From: Cyclobacteriaceae bacterium
Lineage (GTDB): Bacteria > Bacteroidota > Bacteroidia > Cytophagales > Cyclobacteriaceae
Direction of reading: 5' to 3'
Assembly: GCA_016787605.1 (NCBI GenBank)
Contig: JAEUUE010000075.1
Coordinates: 124,001-188,000, forward strand
DNA length: 64,000 nucleotides
A program made the position numbers and the translations under genes. Position 1 is the first letter of the stretch. Each line of letters begins with the position of its first letter. Of this stretch, positions 18,409-27,114 are shown piece after piece. A model generated the notes under the pieces. It was not told the DNA's origin, made no database searches, and worked only from the letters and a program-made list of their open reading frames with translations.

Positions 18409-18951
18409 ATGACCAAGTGGTTGCTCATCTTAGTATGGACGGTGCTGCTCACTTCCTGCAAGGAGGTTTCTTTCCGGGAGCCACAGCCGGCCGGAGTTCA
18501 GGCTTTGAAAGAGGTTCCGCCAGCCTTGCGCGGTAGCTATGTGGGCGTCTCTGCCCAGGGTAACGATACCGATACGCTGATCATCGAGGCCTGGGGCTAT
18601 CATTTTAAAGACACCAACAACAAGGACTGGTTGGGAAAGGGTGTGCTGAGCGACTCACTCATAGTCAAGTTTTACAAAGACTATTATTTTGTCAATTTCC
18701 GAAGCGGCGACCAATGGGTGCTTCGGGTAATCCGTCAGAAGCCGGGAGGCATCCTGGAGTTCCTTTCCATTCCCATTGGAGATGATGCTAAGCGTAAAGA
18801 GATCCTGAAGAAGCTTTCCAAAAAATTGACGGTAAAAGAGGTTCAACGAAAGGATGACACCTTTTACCAGATCAACCCCACCCGGGAGCAACTCATGGAG
18901 CTGCTCCGCGAGGGGTTCTTTACCGGCAATGAACTGGCGAAGATCCGGTAA
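18409..18951 (+). CDS. Hypothetical lipoprotein, 180 aa
   Basis: A lipoprotein of unknown role. MTKWLLILVWTVLLTSC has lipobox LTSC with Cys17 lipidated. The mature part begins with a Pro-rich spacer, then PPALRGSYVG followed by short strands (DTLIIEAWGYHF, DSLIVKFYKDYYFVNF, WVLRVIRQ), suggesting a small lipocalin-like or beta-clam fold. The final third is charged and helical (KRKEILKKLSKKLTVKEV). It lies 22 bases after coaX, so is probably in that operon. It ends one base before the stop of the convergent AsmA-like gene. Confidence 0.75.
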   Translation: MTKWLLILVWTVLLTSCKEVSFREPQPAGVQALKEVPPALRGSYVGVSAQGNDTDTLIIEAWGYHFKDTNNKDWLGKGVLSDSLIVKFYKDYYFVNFRSGDQWVLRVIRQKPGGILEFLSIPIGDDAKRKEILKKLSKKLTVKEVQRKDDTFYQINPTREQLMELLREGFFTGNELAKIR

Positions 18952-18952
18952 G

Positions 18953-21898
18953 TCAGTTCTTCTTTTTCTTCTTCAGCAAGTCTTTCAGCTGAAGCAATTG
19001 ATTGGCAGGATCTGCCTTCGTGCTGTCCTTTTTGGTCGTATCGGTTTTCGGGGCGCTGGTTAGCCCCTTCAGCACATCAGCCGGTTTGGCGCCACCCAGC
19101 AGTTGTTTGGTGGCTTCCTGCGTCTTCTGCTCCGCTACGGCCTTGGCCGCTTCCTTGACCTGTTCTTTCTGTTCGGTAGCCACCAGCCTGGGCGTGGGGC
19201 TCTTTACCGTTCCGCCAACGCCGATGGTTACCGGGATCTTGTCGGTAGGGTTCTTTGATCCGGAATACTGATTCAGGAAGCCCTGTACCTGGGATCCGAG
19301 TTGGCCGGCAGGGACCATCATCTTGAGGGAGTAGTCGAGGGACAGGTCAAGACCCGTGCTTCCGCTTATGGTGGTCGCATAGTCTCCCATCTTTACTTCG
19401 AAGGGTTTTACACTGAACCGGCCATTATCAATGCTGGCCGACATCAGGACATCCTTGAGGGTGACCTGGTCGGTATTGTTCAGCTTGGTCAGTGAAGACA
19501 ACCCGGCTACGAAGGAAGATTTGGTCAGCGCGGCTTGCCCCACCTTGATGAGGCCGGCGCCGTTCACGGTGGAAAGGTTGGGTGTCATCTGCTGGGTCAG
19601 CTCTCCGCTGATCTTGAAGTCAGTGGAGAAATTACCGTTTACCAGGCCGGCAATGGGCGCGTAGGTGCTCACGATCGAAAACGAGTTGGCTGCCTGTTGG
19701 ATGGAGAGTTTTTCAATCTTCAGATCGAGATTGTACTTGGGATGCTGGATGTCTTTAGCGCTGTAGGTGCCGCTGACCGAAAACGAACCGCCCAGCATGC
19801 CAAAGCGAAGACCGTTAAGATTGGCTACGCCGTCGCGAAGGATGATGTCGCCGCTTGCATTGGTGAGGGTGTAGTCCATCATTTTGACTGTCGCCACGGA
19901 TGATCGAAGCGTGAAGTCGATATTCTCCGGGATAGGGATTACGCCAAAGGAGGCGGTGTCTTTCGACGTGCTGGCCGCGTCGTCCGTCATGAATTCGTTC
20001 AGGTCGAGAAGGGTAGACTGAAAGTTGACGATCCCTTTGATCGTCTCTTTGCCCAGGACATACCCCATGTAGTTTTCAACCCTGCCATCGACGCGGAAAT
20101 CACTTTTTCCCACCGTCCCGTCCATTTTGGTGAGATCGATTTTCTTGGGATCAAACGATGCCACGGCTTCCTTGAGGGTCACGGCGGGAGTTCCTTTGGC
20201 GCTGTAACTGAAGTCCTTCATCACGACGCTTCCGCTCGTCGGCAGGCGGTCATAACGTTTGGCATTCAGGTCAGACATCTTTCCCTTCGTTTGAAGGTTG
20301 GCATTGATTTTTCCGGCCAGGGCCATGCCCTCGATCGGAAACAGCTTGGTCATTTTGCCAAGATCCACGCCTCCGGCGGCCTTCACATCCCAGCTGTAGT
20401 CATCCAGGTTCTGAAGTTTCATGGTGGCCGTAAGTTTCTCGCCATCCAGCATCATGGAAAAATTATCGACGGAGATGAAGGTATCCGCCATTTTTCCGCT
20501 CGCGTTCTTGATGGAGGCCGTCATGGCCATGTTCTCCATCGGCATGGGAAATTGGGACGTCTTCACATAACCGGAGGCCAGCGAGAGATTGGCATCCACC
20601 GAGGGGATGATCTTCTTCAGGCTGTCATAAATCCCTTTGGCCGAAGCATCAATGGCGAAAACCCCCTTCATCTCCATGCCTTCCATGGGGAACATCTGGG
20701 TAAGTTCGGCCAGGTTAAGTTTCGCCTTTACGTTGGCATCCATCCGGTAATTGCGGAGGTTCTCCACGAGAAGACGGGCGTCGACCGGGTTGGAGCCAAA
20801 GTCCAGGTGAAGCTTCTTGAGATCGACACGAGTATTCTCCACCACGCCGTCCTTGTTGTCGATTTGCATGTCCATGTTGATGTTCCGGATCGCTGTGGGA
20901 AGGTCCGGGTATTTGAACATGGCATCCTGTACGCCCAGGTTGACCTGGAAGGAAGGCAACTGCTTTTCGTTGTAGGTTCCCTTTACGAAGCCAGAGAACG
21001 TGAGCGACCCGTTGGTCTCGATCGCTTTGAAATCCTTCGTGTACATGCCGGGGATGAGCGAAAGAAGGCTCTTGAATGAGTTGGCCGGACTCTTATACGT
21101 AATATCCATTCCATAACCGTCAGGATTCATGGTAAACCAGCCGTCGAACTGGAGGGCAAAGTCGTTGATGAGGGCCCGGTTTTCCTTGAACGTGTACTTG
21201 GTGTACTGTTCGCTGATGGAAATGACCGCATCCACTTCCGCCCGCTTGTTGGTGAGAAATTCCATCGTACCCATCGAGGTGGTCACCGTATCGGCCACTG
21301 TGTGGGTGCGTAAGTCGAAGACGTCTTGTGTGAAGTCGCCGCTTCCCGTATGGTTGAGTCCTTTCAAAGCGAGGTAGTAGGGTATCGATGCATCGTCGTA
21401 CAACAGATCGCCGTCGATGATTTCCCAGTGGTTGATTCCGAAGGAAAACTCGGAAGGCTCTTCTGATACAGCCGTAGAGTCGGCCGAAGGAATAGCGATG
21501 TCGTAATTGGCACGCCCATCGGCAAGCACCTTGACGTTGATTTGGGGTTTTACCAGCGTAATCCCCTTGACCTTGATCTGGTCGCCAAAGAGCACGTCGG
21601 CCAGGTTGATTTCCACGTCAAACCGATCGACGACAAAAAGGTATTCCCCTTCAAAGGGAGCCCGGTTGAATACTCCGAGTTCCTTCACCTGCGCCGTGAT
21701 ATTGGGAAAATTGCGGAACACGGTCAGGCTGAAGTTGTTCACGTCAAATACCACGTCGGCATTGACGTTTTTGGCGATTTCACGGTCTATGGCCGCTTTG
21801 ATGTCGTCTTTGAACAAAACAGGTAAAATGGCCGCTGCCGCAATGAGGAGCACCAGCAAGACAGCAACGCCAAGGAGGACTTTCTTCACGATTTTCAT
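18953..21898 (-). CDS. AsmA-family membrane-anchored protein
   Basis: A 981-residue protein of the AsmA/TamB-like group, thought to help move lipids or handle outer-membrane assembly across the periplasm. A single N-terminal membrane helix (KVLLGVAVLLVLLIAAAAIL) anchors it, followed at once by the AsmA start pattern (INREIA-like AAIDREIAKNVNADVVFDVNNFSL). The rest is a long periplasmic run of beta strands with repeating patterns (VKMMDYTLTNASGDIILRDG), including an AsmA C-terminal-like segment near 700-880 (ISGSTGLDLSLDYSLKM). The tail is Lys-rich and helical, ending in a poly-Lys stretch (KKKKKN). The ATG at 21898 was chosen over the codon nine residues upstream because MKIVKKVLLG gives a proper anchor. 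A perfect TAAATTTG box lies at 21923-21930. Confidence 0.88.
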   Translation of the reverse strand: MKIVKKVLLGVAVLLVLLIAAAAILPVLFKDDIKAAIDREIAKNVNADVVFDVNNFSLTVFRNFPNITAQVKELGVFNRAPFEGEYLFVVDRFDVEINLADVLFGDQIKVKGITLVKPQINVKVLADGRANYDIAIPSADSTAVSEEPSEFSFGINHWEIIDGDLLYDDASIPYYLALKGLNHTGSGDFTQDVFDLRTHTVADTVTTSMGTMEFLTNKRAEVDAVISISEQYTKYTFKENRALINDFALQFDGWFTMNPDGYGMDITYKSPANSFKSLLSLIPGMYTKDFKAIETNGSLTFSGFVKGTYNEKQLPSFQVNLGVQDAMFKYPDLPTAIRNINMDMQIDNKDGVVENTRVDLKKLHLDFGSNPVDARLLVENLRNYRMDANVKAKLNLAELTQMFPMEGMEMKGVFAIDASAKGIYDSLKKIIPSVDANLSLASGYVKTSQFPMPMENMAMTASIKNASGKMADTFISVDNFSMMLDGEKLTATMKLQNLDDYSWDVKAAGGVDLGKMTKLFPIEGMALAGKINANLQTKGKMSDLNAKRYDRLPTSGSVVMKDFSYSAKGTPAVTLKEAVASFDPKKIDLTKMDGTVGKSDFRVDGRVENYMGYVLGKETIKGIVNFQSTLLDLNEFMTDDAASTSKDTASFGVIPIPENIDFTLRSSVATVKMMDYTLTNASGDIILRDGVANLNGLRFGMLGGSFSVSGTYSAKDIQHPKYNLDLKIEKLSIQQAANSFSIVSTYAPIAGLVNGNFSTDFKISGELTQQMTPNLSTVNGAGLIKVGQAALTKSSFVAGLSSLTKLNNTDQVTLKDVLMSASIDNGRFSVKPFEVKMGDYATTISGSTGLDLSLDYSLKMMVPAGQLGSQVQGFLNQYSGSKNPTDKIPVTIGVGGTVKSPTPRLVATEQKEQVKEAAKAVAEQKTQEATKQLLGGAKPADVLKGLTSAPKTDTTKKDSTKADPANQLLQLKDLLKKKKKN

Positions 21899-21922
21899 AG
21901 CCACCGCGCGTTTTTGCGCATG

Positions 21923-21930
21923 CAAATTTA
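21923..21930 (-). promoter_or_regulatory. -7 box of the AsmA-like gene
   Basis: TAAATTTG on the minus strand fits TAnnTTTG exactly, 24 bases upstream of the ATG at 21898, giving a leader of about 20 bases. No strong -33 box at the usual spacing. Confidence 0.45.
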
Positions 21931-21944
21931 CACAATCAGAAGGG

Positions 21945-23369
21945 CTAGAACCACTTCAACAATGCATCAACGATTTTCTTCATCCCCTTCGTATAGGGTG
22001 GATAGAGCAGGTAGGGGCCGGCAAAGCCGTTTTTCTGCCGGAGCACAGATTTTTCATTGGAAAAGGCAAGAAATCCGTGGTGTCCGTGTGACTTGCCGAT
22101 CCCGCTGTGGTTAACGCCTCCGAAAGGAAGATGGGGATGGGTGAATTGGAGAACACAATCATTTACGCAGGCGCTGCCCGAAGTGGTCTGCTGAAGCACC
22201 TGTTCCTGGAAGGCCCGGTCCTGACTAAACACGTAAAGGGCGAGCGGTTTTGGGCCCTTGTTGATCCGTGAGATGACAGCCGCCGTGTCCGTGTAGGATT
22301 CCACAGGAAGAAGCGGCCCGAAAATCTCTTCCTGCCAGAGTTGTGCATCGGGCGGAACGTCGGTAAGAATGACCGGCGCCATGAATCGTTCCTTTTCATT
22401 GGAGGGACCCAAGGGATCGGCATGTGCCCCACGTTGAACGGCATCAGCAAGCAAGGCATTCAACCGGTGATACTGCTTGGGCGTGGCCAGCCTGGAATAA
22501 CTGGCCGACTGCTCGCTGATATCCTGGCCGTCGCCAAAAATATTTCTGATCTCTTTCTTGAGCAGGGTTAAGAATCGCTCCCTTACAGCGGCATCAATAA
22601 GGATGTAATCAGGGGCAATGCAGGTCTGGCCGTTGTTAAGAAATTTGCCGAAGGCGATTCTGCGTGCCGTGTCTTCCAGCCGGGCTGTTTTGTCGATGAC
22701 AGTGGGTGATTTACCGCCCAACTCCAGGGTAACCGAAGCGAGGTGTCTGGAGGCGGCCTCCATTACCACGCGGCCCACGGCGGTGCTTCCCGTAAAGAAG
22801 ATGTGGTCAAACGGAAGGTCAAGCAATTGTTGCGAGACTTCCACACCTCCTTCGACAACCGAGACGATATCCGCTTCGAAGACTTCCGTGGCCAGCTCTT
22901 TAATGAGCGCCGACGTGTGCGGCGTCATTTCCGAAGGCTTGATGATCGCATTGTTTCCGGCGGCAAGGCAGGAGACCAGGGGGCCCAGGGTAAGATTGAA
23001 TGGGAAGTTCCAGGGAGCGATGATCAGGCACGTGCCTTTGGGTTCAAACCGGACTTCAGCGCGGCTGCCCAGGTAACTCAGGGGCGCATCAATCTTCACC
23101 GGTGCTGCCCATTGATTCAGCCTGGCCAGCGCCAGCCTGAGTTCACTCAAGACCGGATAGATCTCGGAAGTGTCCACCTCAAGAAAGGGCTTGCGGTAGT
23201 CGGCGTGCACGGCAGCCCGGATTCTCTCCCGATTGGCATGCAACCAGCTTTCCAGGTCACGTAGTCTCTTTTTTCGGGAGGAAAGTGGTTCGTTCCGCAG
23301 GACCCCGGAACGGACTTTCAGTCGGTTGAAGGTTTCCTGTAAGGTGAGGGGTGGGGCCAGGGATGTCAT
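21945..23369 (-). CDS. Aldehyde dehydrogenase, class 3 (fatty aldehyde) type
   Basis: A 474-residue NAD(P)-dependent enzyme oxidising aldehydes to acids. Seen: the cofactor region IIAPWNFPFNLTLGPL (about 116-131), the NAD clamp FFTGSTAVGR (191-200), the general base E216 in VTLELGGKSP, and the nucleophile C250 in NNGQTCIAPDYIL. The C-terminal GGVNHSGIGKSHGHHGFLAFS and the moderate length (about 470 rather than 490-500) are typical of the class 3 group, which favours medium- and long-chain or aromatic aldehydes. A hydrophobic C-terminal end (FAGPYLLYPPYTKGMKKIV) may contact membranes. It lies 46 bases upstream of the AsmA-like gene on the same strand, but that gene has its own promoter box. 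Confidence 0.95.
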   Translation of the reverse strand: MTSLAPPLTLQETFNRLKVRSGVLRNEPLSSRKKRLRDLESWLHANRERIRAAVHADYRKPFLEVDTSEIYPVLSELRLALARLNQWAAPVKIDAPLSYLGSRAEVRFEPKGTCLIIAPWNFPFNLTLGPLVSCLAAGNNAIIKPSEMTPHTSALIKELATEVFEADIVSVVEGGVEVSQQLLDLPFDHIFFTGSTAVGRVVMEAASRHLASVTLELGGKSPTVIDKTARLEDTARRIAFGKFLNNGQTCIAPDYILIDAAVRERFLTLLKKEIRNIFGDGQDISEQSASYSRLATPKQYHRLNALLADAVQRGAHADPLGPSNEKERFMAPVILTDVPPDAQLWQEEIFGPLLPVESYTDTAAVISRINKGPKPLALYVFSQDRAFQEQVLQQTTSGSACVNDCVLQFTHPHLPFGGVNHSGIGKSHGHHGFLAFSNEKSVLRQKNGFAGPYLLYPPYTKGMKKIVDALLKWF

Positions 23370-23485
23370 GGGGAAGGCGGAACTGGATAGAAAATTAGGT
23401 ATTTCCGGGCGGGTTTGAATGTTATGCCAATGTTAAGCACATGTGATTAATATTATGAAACTGTTACCTTTATTAAGAGATCATT

Positions 23486-24304
23486 ATGTCGCGAAGGGCA
23501 GTACTGACACTGGTTTCATTTCTGATCGGGGCGGGCGCCGCCTTGGCCCAGCCTCTTGCGGCCTATTGGAATTCGTTGCCGGGTCAAGAAACCGAAATCG
23601 CCGAGGCCACACGGAGAGTGGACCAGTTCGTCGTTGACCACCAGGGTCAGCCTGAAGCCAGGCATCTCGCTAGGGTATTTCGGAAATTCCAGCAGTCCTT
23701 CCTCGGCCGGTACGAGGCCTACGCAGATTTCTCGTCGATGTTCACCAACAAGACGTATGATTGCTTGACGGCGACCACGCTGCTCAGTCACATTCTTGAT
23801 CGCCTTGGGTATCGTGCAGAGATCGTGGAAACCACCTATCACATTTTTGTCAAGGTCAGTACTCCGGAGGGCCCGGTCCTTCTTGAGACCACAGACCGGG
23901 TGGGCGGGTTCGTGAATGACGAGAAACTCATCGCCGATCGTATTGCCGGGTATCAGAAAGATGATATGGTTTTTGCCGGCCGGGACAGCTACCGATACAG
24001 TCGTTTGGTCTATCGCACCGTTACGTCATCGGATCTGGTCGGGTTGCTGCTGTACAATCAATCGGTGAAAGCCTATAACTCGCGCAACTGGCTGGGGAGC
24101 GCCAAATACCTGGAGGCTTCATTTGCCCGGTACCCATCCGAACGCTGCCATGAAATGGCGGCTATCCTTCTGCGCACGCTTCACGAGCACCCGGAAGTGG
24201 CCCCGGATACAAGGCGTGCCTGCCTGGAACATCTGCTTCCTGTGATTGCCCGTCCGTCAGGAAACGTGGCCGCGAGTGAATCTATTCCCGTTAGTTTTCG
24301 ATGA
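23486..24304 (+). CDS. Secreted transglutaminase-like protein
   Basis: A 272-residue exported protein. Signal peptide MSRRAVLTLVSFLIGAGAALA. Residues 90-140 have the outline of a transglutaminase/cysteine-protease core: C93 in TYDCLTATTLLSHIL at the start of a helix, H119 in VETTYHIFVKV on a strand, and E134 or D137 in VLLETTD on the next strand. The order Cys-His-Asp/Glu and the spacing fit the fold. The C-terminal third (YNQSVKAYNSRNWLGSAKYLEASFARYPSER) looks like one or two TPR-type helical pairs. The body is preceded by helices (ETEIAEATRRVDQFVV). It could be a periplasmic amidase or a degenerate binder; I cannot tell. Its 3' end overlaps the stop region of the convergent OmpA gene by 14 bases. 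Confidence 0.7.
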   Translation: MSRRAVLTLVSFLIGAGAALAQPLAAYWNSLPGQETEIAEATRRVDQFVVDHQGQPEARHLARVFRKFQQSFLGRYEAYADFSSMFTNKTYDCLTATTLLSHILDRLGYRAEIVETTYHIFVKVSTPEGPVLLETTDRVGGFVNDEKLIADRIAGYQKDDMVFAGRDSYRYSRLVYRTVTSSDLVGLLLYNQSVKAYNSRNWLGSAKYLEASFARYPSERCHEMAAILLRTLHEHPEVAPDTRRACLEHLLPVIARPSGNVAASESIPVSFR

Positions 24305-25001
24305 TGCGTACTTCCACCCGGCGGTTGAGCTTGTGAGCCTCTTCCGTGTTTTCGTTGCTGAGTGGCTGCGTGCCTCCGTACGCTTTTAGCTTTATTCTGC
24401 TCTTGCTTACGCCCCTTCTGACGAGGTAGTTTCGAACGGATTCCACACGCTCTTGTGAAAGCTTGAGGTTGAGGCTTTTGTCGCCCCGTGTGTCGGTGTG
24501 TCCTTCCAGCTGAATGACCATATTGGGATTCTGGTGAAGCATGTCGGCAACGGTGTTCAACTCGGCATATGATTCAGGGCTGATGACCGCGGAGCGCTGA
24601 TGAAAAATGAGGGCATCCAGCCGCATTACTTTTCCCACATGGTGAGCGGTTGGCGCTGCTGTGGCGGCCGGCACGGGCAGGCCCAATTCCACATTTTGCG
24701 TGACCTTCCCATTGACCGCCGTGGACGGATCCAGCATGTACTTGGCCGGAGCAAAGCCGGGGGCCTCTACGGTGATGGAATACTTTTCATTCCCATACAA
24801 GGGAATGGAAAATTCAGATCCCGTAAGGACGCCAACAATGTTTCCGTACGGCAGGCTCTGGTAGGAGATTTTGGCGCTGACAGCCTCTTTGGTGCTATGA
24901 TTGGATATCGTGCCAATGGCATAGATGAGGCTGTCTTGACTTTGGCCAATGGCGGCAGATGTTGCCAAAACGGCAATCAGGACAAGCATGTGGGGTTTCA
25001 T
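24291..25001 (-). CDS. OmpA-family peptidoglycan-binding protein (short form)
   Basis: A 236-residue periplasmic or outer-membrane protein. Signal peptide MKPHMLVLIAVLATSAAIG. Residues about 25-95 form a small beta-sandwich (carboxypeptidase-regulatory-like: AIGTISNHSTKEAVSAKISY, NEKYSITVEAPGFAPAKY). The C-terminal OmpA domain starts near 125 and contains VIQLEGHTDTRGDKSLNLKL and LKAYGGTQP, ending NRRVEVRIIEN; the Asp and Arg that bind diaminopimelate are in these motifs. The layout matches the second half of the neighbour at 25006-27033 without its propeller, so it looks like a shortened duplicate. Four bases separate the two. Confidence 0.88.
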   Translation of the reverse strand: MKPHMLVLIAVLATSAAIGQSQDSLIYAIGTISNHSTKEAVSAKISYQSLPYGNIVGVLTGSEFSIPLYGNEKYSITVEAPGFAPAKYMLDPSTAVNGKVTQNVELGLPVPAATAAPTAHHVGKVMRLDALIFHQRSAVISPESYAELNTVADMLHQNPNMVIQLEGHTDTRGDKSLNLKLSQERVESVRNYLVRRGVSKSRIKLKAYGGTQPLSNENTEEAHKLNRRVEVRIIEN

Positions 25002-25005
25002 GCAG

Positions 25006-27033
25006 TTATAGTTTTACGATCTTGAATTCAACGCGACGGTTCTTTGCCCGGCCTTCACGGGTGTTATTGGTCTCAATGGGCTTGGATTCGCCAAAAAACA
25101 GGGTGGAAATCCTATCGGCGGCAATGCCCTGTTTTACCAGGTAGCTCGTCACCGCATTGGCGCGGCGCTGGGAGAGTCCCATATTGTATTGTGCCGGTCC
25201 TGTCGCATCAGTATGCCCGGTCACCTCTACGGTCATGCCCGGCCGCTCGTTCATCAGTTTCACGATCCGGTTGAGCTCGGGGAACGACTCGGGTTTGAGT
25301 ACGGACTTGTCGAAGTCAAAGAAGATATTGTTGAGTACAATGGAAGTACTGGGCTCGATAGCCGCCACTTCGATGGGAGCCAAGGTGATGACCGGGACTT
25401 CGACGTTACCATCTTTGGTGTAAGACCTGAGGTCAAGATTTTGATTGGTTGAGATGTGACCCTCCGCTTCCGCCCGGACACCGTATTGTTGACCACCGGG
25501 CAAAGTAATCTGATACTCGCCGGTTTCCGGGTTGGAATGCGCAATGCCGATCTCCTTGCCATCCGGGAGACGTTCATAGATAATTTTGGCCCCGATGGGT
25601 TTCCCGGTTTTGGCATCAATGAGTTTGCCCTTGACGAGAATCACAGGATCAGGGCTCTTATAGATGGGAAGTTTGACGCGGAAAATGTCGGCATTGGACT
25701 CGCCTACGCTCCGTGAATAATACGCATACTCGCCCGATGAAGGAATATTGAAGAACAAGTCATCCTGCGATGAATTGATGTCGGGCCCCATGTTCTGCGG
25801 CTCCGACCAATTGGTCCATGTATCGTCAAGCCGTTGCGACATATATACATCGGAGCCACCGAAACCGCTGAAGCCGTTGGAACTGAAATAAAGTGTTTTG
25901 TCGTCGGCGGCCAGGAAGGGAGCAGATTCTTCATTGGCCGTATTCACCACATCGCCCAGGTTGAGCGGTTCGCTCCAGGAATTATCTTCCTTCAGGAAGC
26001 TGACGTATATATCGCGCCCTCCATGACTATCATCGCGTTCTACCGACATGAGCAGGCTCTTGCGGGTGTTGCTGAGAAAGTAGTTGGCCTTTTCGTTGTA
26101 GTTGTAGTCGTTTTCAATGGTGATGGGCTGAGGAGGAGTCCACGCACCGTTCATGTTATTGCTGACGGAGACGCCGGAAACCATTTTACCGTTGGGGAGG
26201 TACTTGTTGCCCAGGATCAGCGAAGTCTGACCATCAGGGGTGCTGGATACGGCATTGACAAAATTGGGGCCCGGATTGTTGAACTGCGGGCCCATGTTCT
26301 TGGCCAGGGTCCACTTGCCGTCCGAGCCGAGTTCGGAATACCAGATGTCTTCCTTGTCTTCCACCCCTCCGATGTTTTCGGGGTGATTCTTACGGGAGAA
26401 ATACATGGTCTTTCCGTCCGGCGAGAGGAGGGGGTTGTATTCGGTATAGTCGCTGTTTACATTCTTGTCCAGGGCTTCGATGACCAGGCCCTTGCTGAGG
26501 AGCTGTGGAGTCGGGATGTCGGCGATGATCGGGATGCTGGCATCAGCAATGGCGACGGCATCGATGGAAAAATAGTCGGTCACCGCCTCCCCGTCGAAGA
26601 CCAGCTTGACGGCGGTCACCTTGTAGGGGGTCCGTTCCACCATGACATTGAGCATGCGGCCCTTCTGGGGCACGGGTCCGGGATTCAGGCTGTGGAGGAG
26701 GTGCTCGGTGCCCGCCTCATCGTAGGCAAATACCTTGAAAAGGGCTCCGGGGTTATAGGATTCGGCCACGGCCACCTGCCGGATTTGCATTGGCGTGGCA
26801 AAACCGACTTTGAGAAACTCCTCCCGGCGGGGCTTTTCAGGTGTCCAGGCGTTGGGGTTTTGCCCTCCAGCGGGCAGGACGTTGGGTTTCCCCAGGGCCT
26901 GTTGGGCTGAATACTGGATAGGGGTGAGTTCACTGGAGAATTCTACCACTTTTGACGACCATTGGACGGTTTGTCCGGAGCTCATCAGGGGGCACACAAG
27001 GAATGGCAAGGCCAACACGAGACTGCATTTCAT
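25006..27033 (-). CDS. OmpA-family protein with N-terminal sandwich, PD40 propeller and regulatory domain
   Basis: A 675-residue envelope protein. Signal peptide MKCSLVLALPFLVCPLMSSG (cut before Q). In order: a discoidin-like beta-sandwich (about 30-150), a PD40/TolB-type propeller (about 165-430) with repeats such as LLSPDGKTMYFSRK, LAADDKTLYFSSNGFSG and SGEYAYYSRS, a carboxypeptidase-regulatory-like domain (VKGKLIDAKTGKPIGAKI), and an OmpA domain (VEVTGHTDATGPAQYNMGL ... NRRVEFKIVKL) that should bind peptidoglycan. The layout resembles PorE-like proteins of type 9 secretion but lacks their N-terminal TPRs, so a general cell-wall tether is the safer reading. The ATG at 27033 was chosen over one twelve residues upstream because it gives a clean signal peptide. 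Confidence 0.88.
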   Translation of the reverse strand: MKCSLVLALPFLVCPLMSSGQTVQWSSKVVEFSSELTPIQYSAQQALGKPNVLPAGGQNPNAWTPEKPRREEFLKVGFATPMQIRQVAVAESYNPGALFKVFAYDEAGTEHLLHSLNPGPVPQKGRMLNVMVERTPYKVTAVKLVFDGEAVTDYFSIDAVAIADASIPIIADIPTPQLLSKGLVIEALDKNVNSDYTEYNPLLSPDGKTMYFSRKNHPENIGGVEDKEDIWYSELGSDGKWTLAKNMGPQFNNPGPNFVNAVSSTPDGQTSLILGNKYLPNGKMVSGVSVSNNMNGAWTPPQPITIENDYNYNEKANYFLSNTRKSLLMSVERDDSHGGRDIYVSFLKEDNSWSEPLNLGDVVNTANEESAPFLAADDKTLYFSSNGFSGFGGSDVYMSQRLDDTWTNWSEPQNMGPDINSSQDDLFFNIPSSGEYAYYSRSVGESNADIFRVKLPIYKSPDPVILVKGKLIDAKTGKPIGAKIIYERLPDGKEIGIAHSNPETGEYQITLPGGQQYGVRAEAEGHISTNQNLDLRSYTKDGNVEVPVITLAPIEVAAIEPSTSIVLNNIFFDFDKSVLKPESFPELNRIVKLMNERPGMTVEVTGHTDATGPAQYNMGLSQRRANAVTSYLVKQGIAADRISTLFFGESKPIETNNTREGRAKNRRVEFKIVKL

Positions 27034-27114
27034 GGGGGGTGCTGTGAAGTCTAATAAAGATTTAAACATAAGAAAATTCCGGAAATAGCACAGGGTTATC
27101 CCCTCACTTACAGG

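Noticed and set aside
25834-26910. Plus-strand open frame of 358 codons
   Set aside because: Antisense to the PD40/OmpA gene; no recognisable motif.
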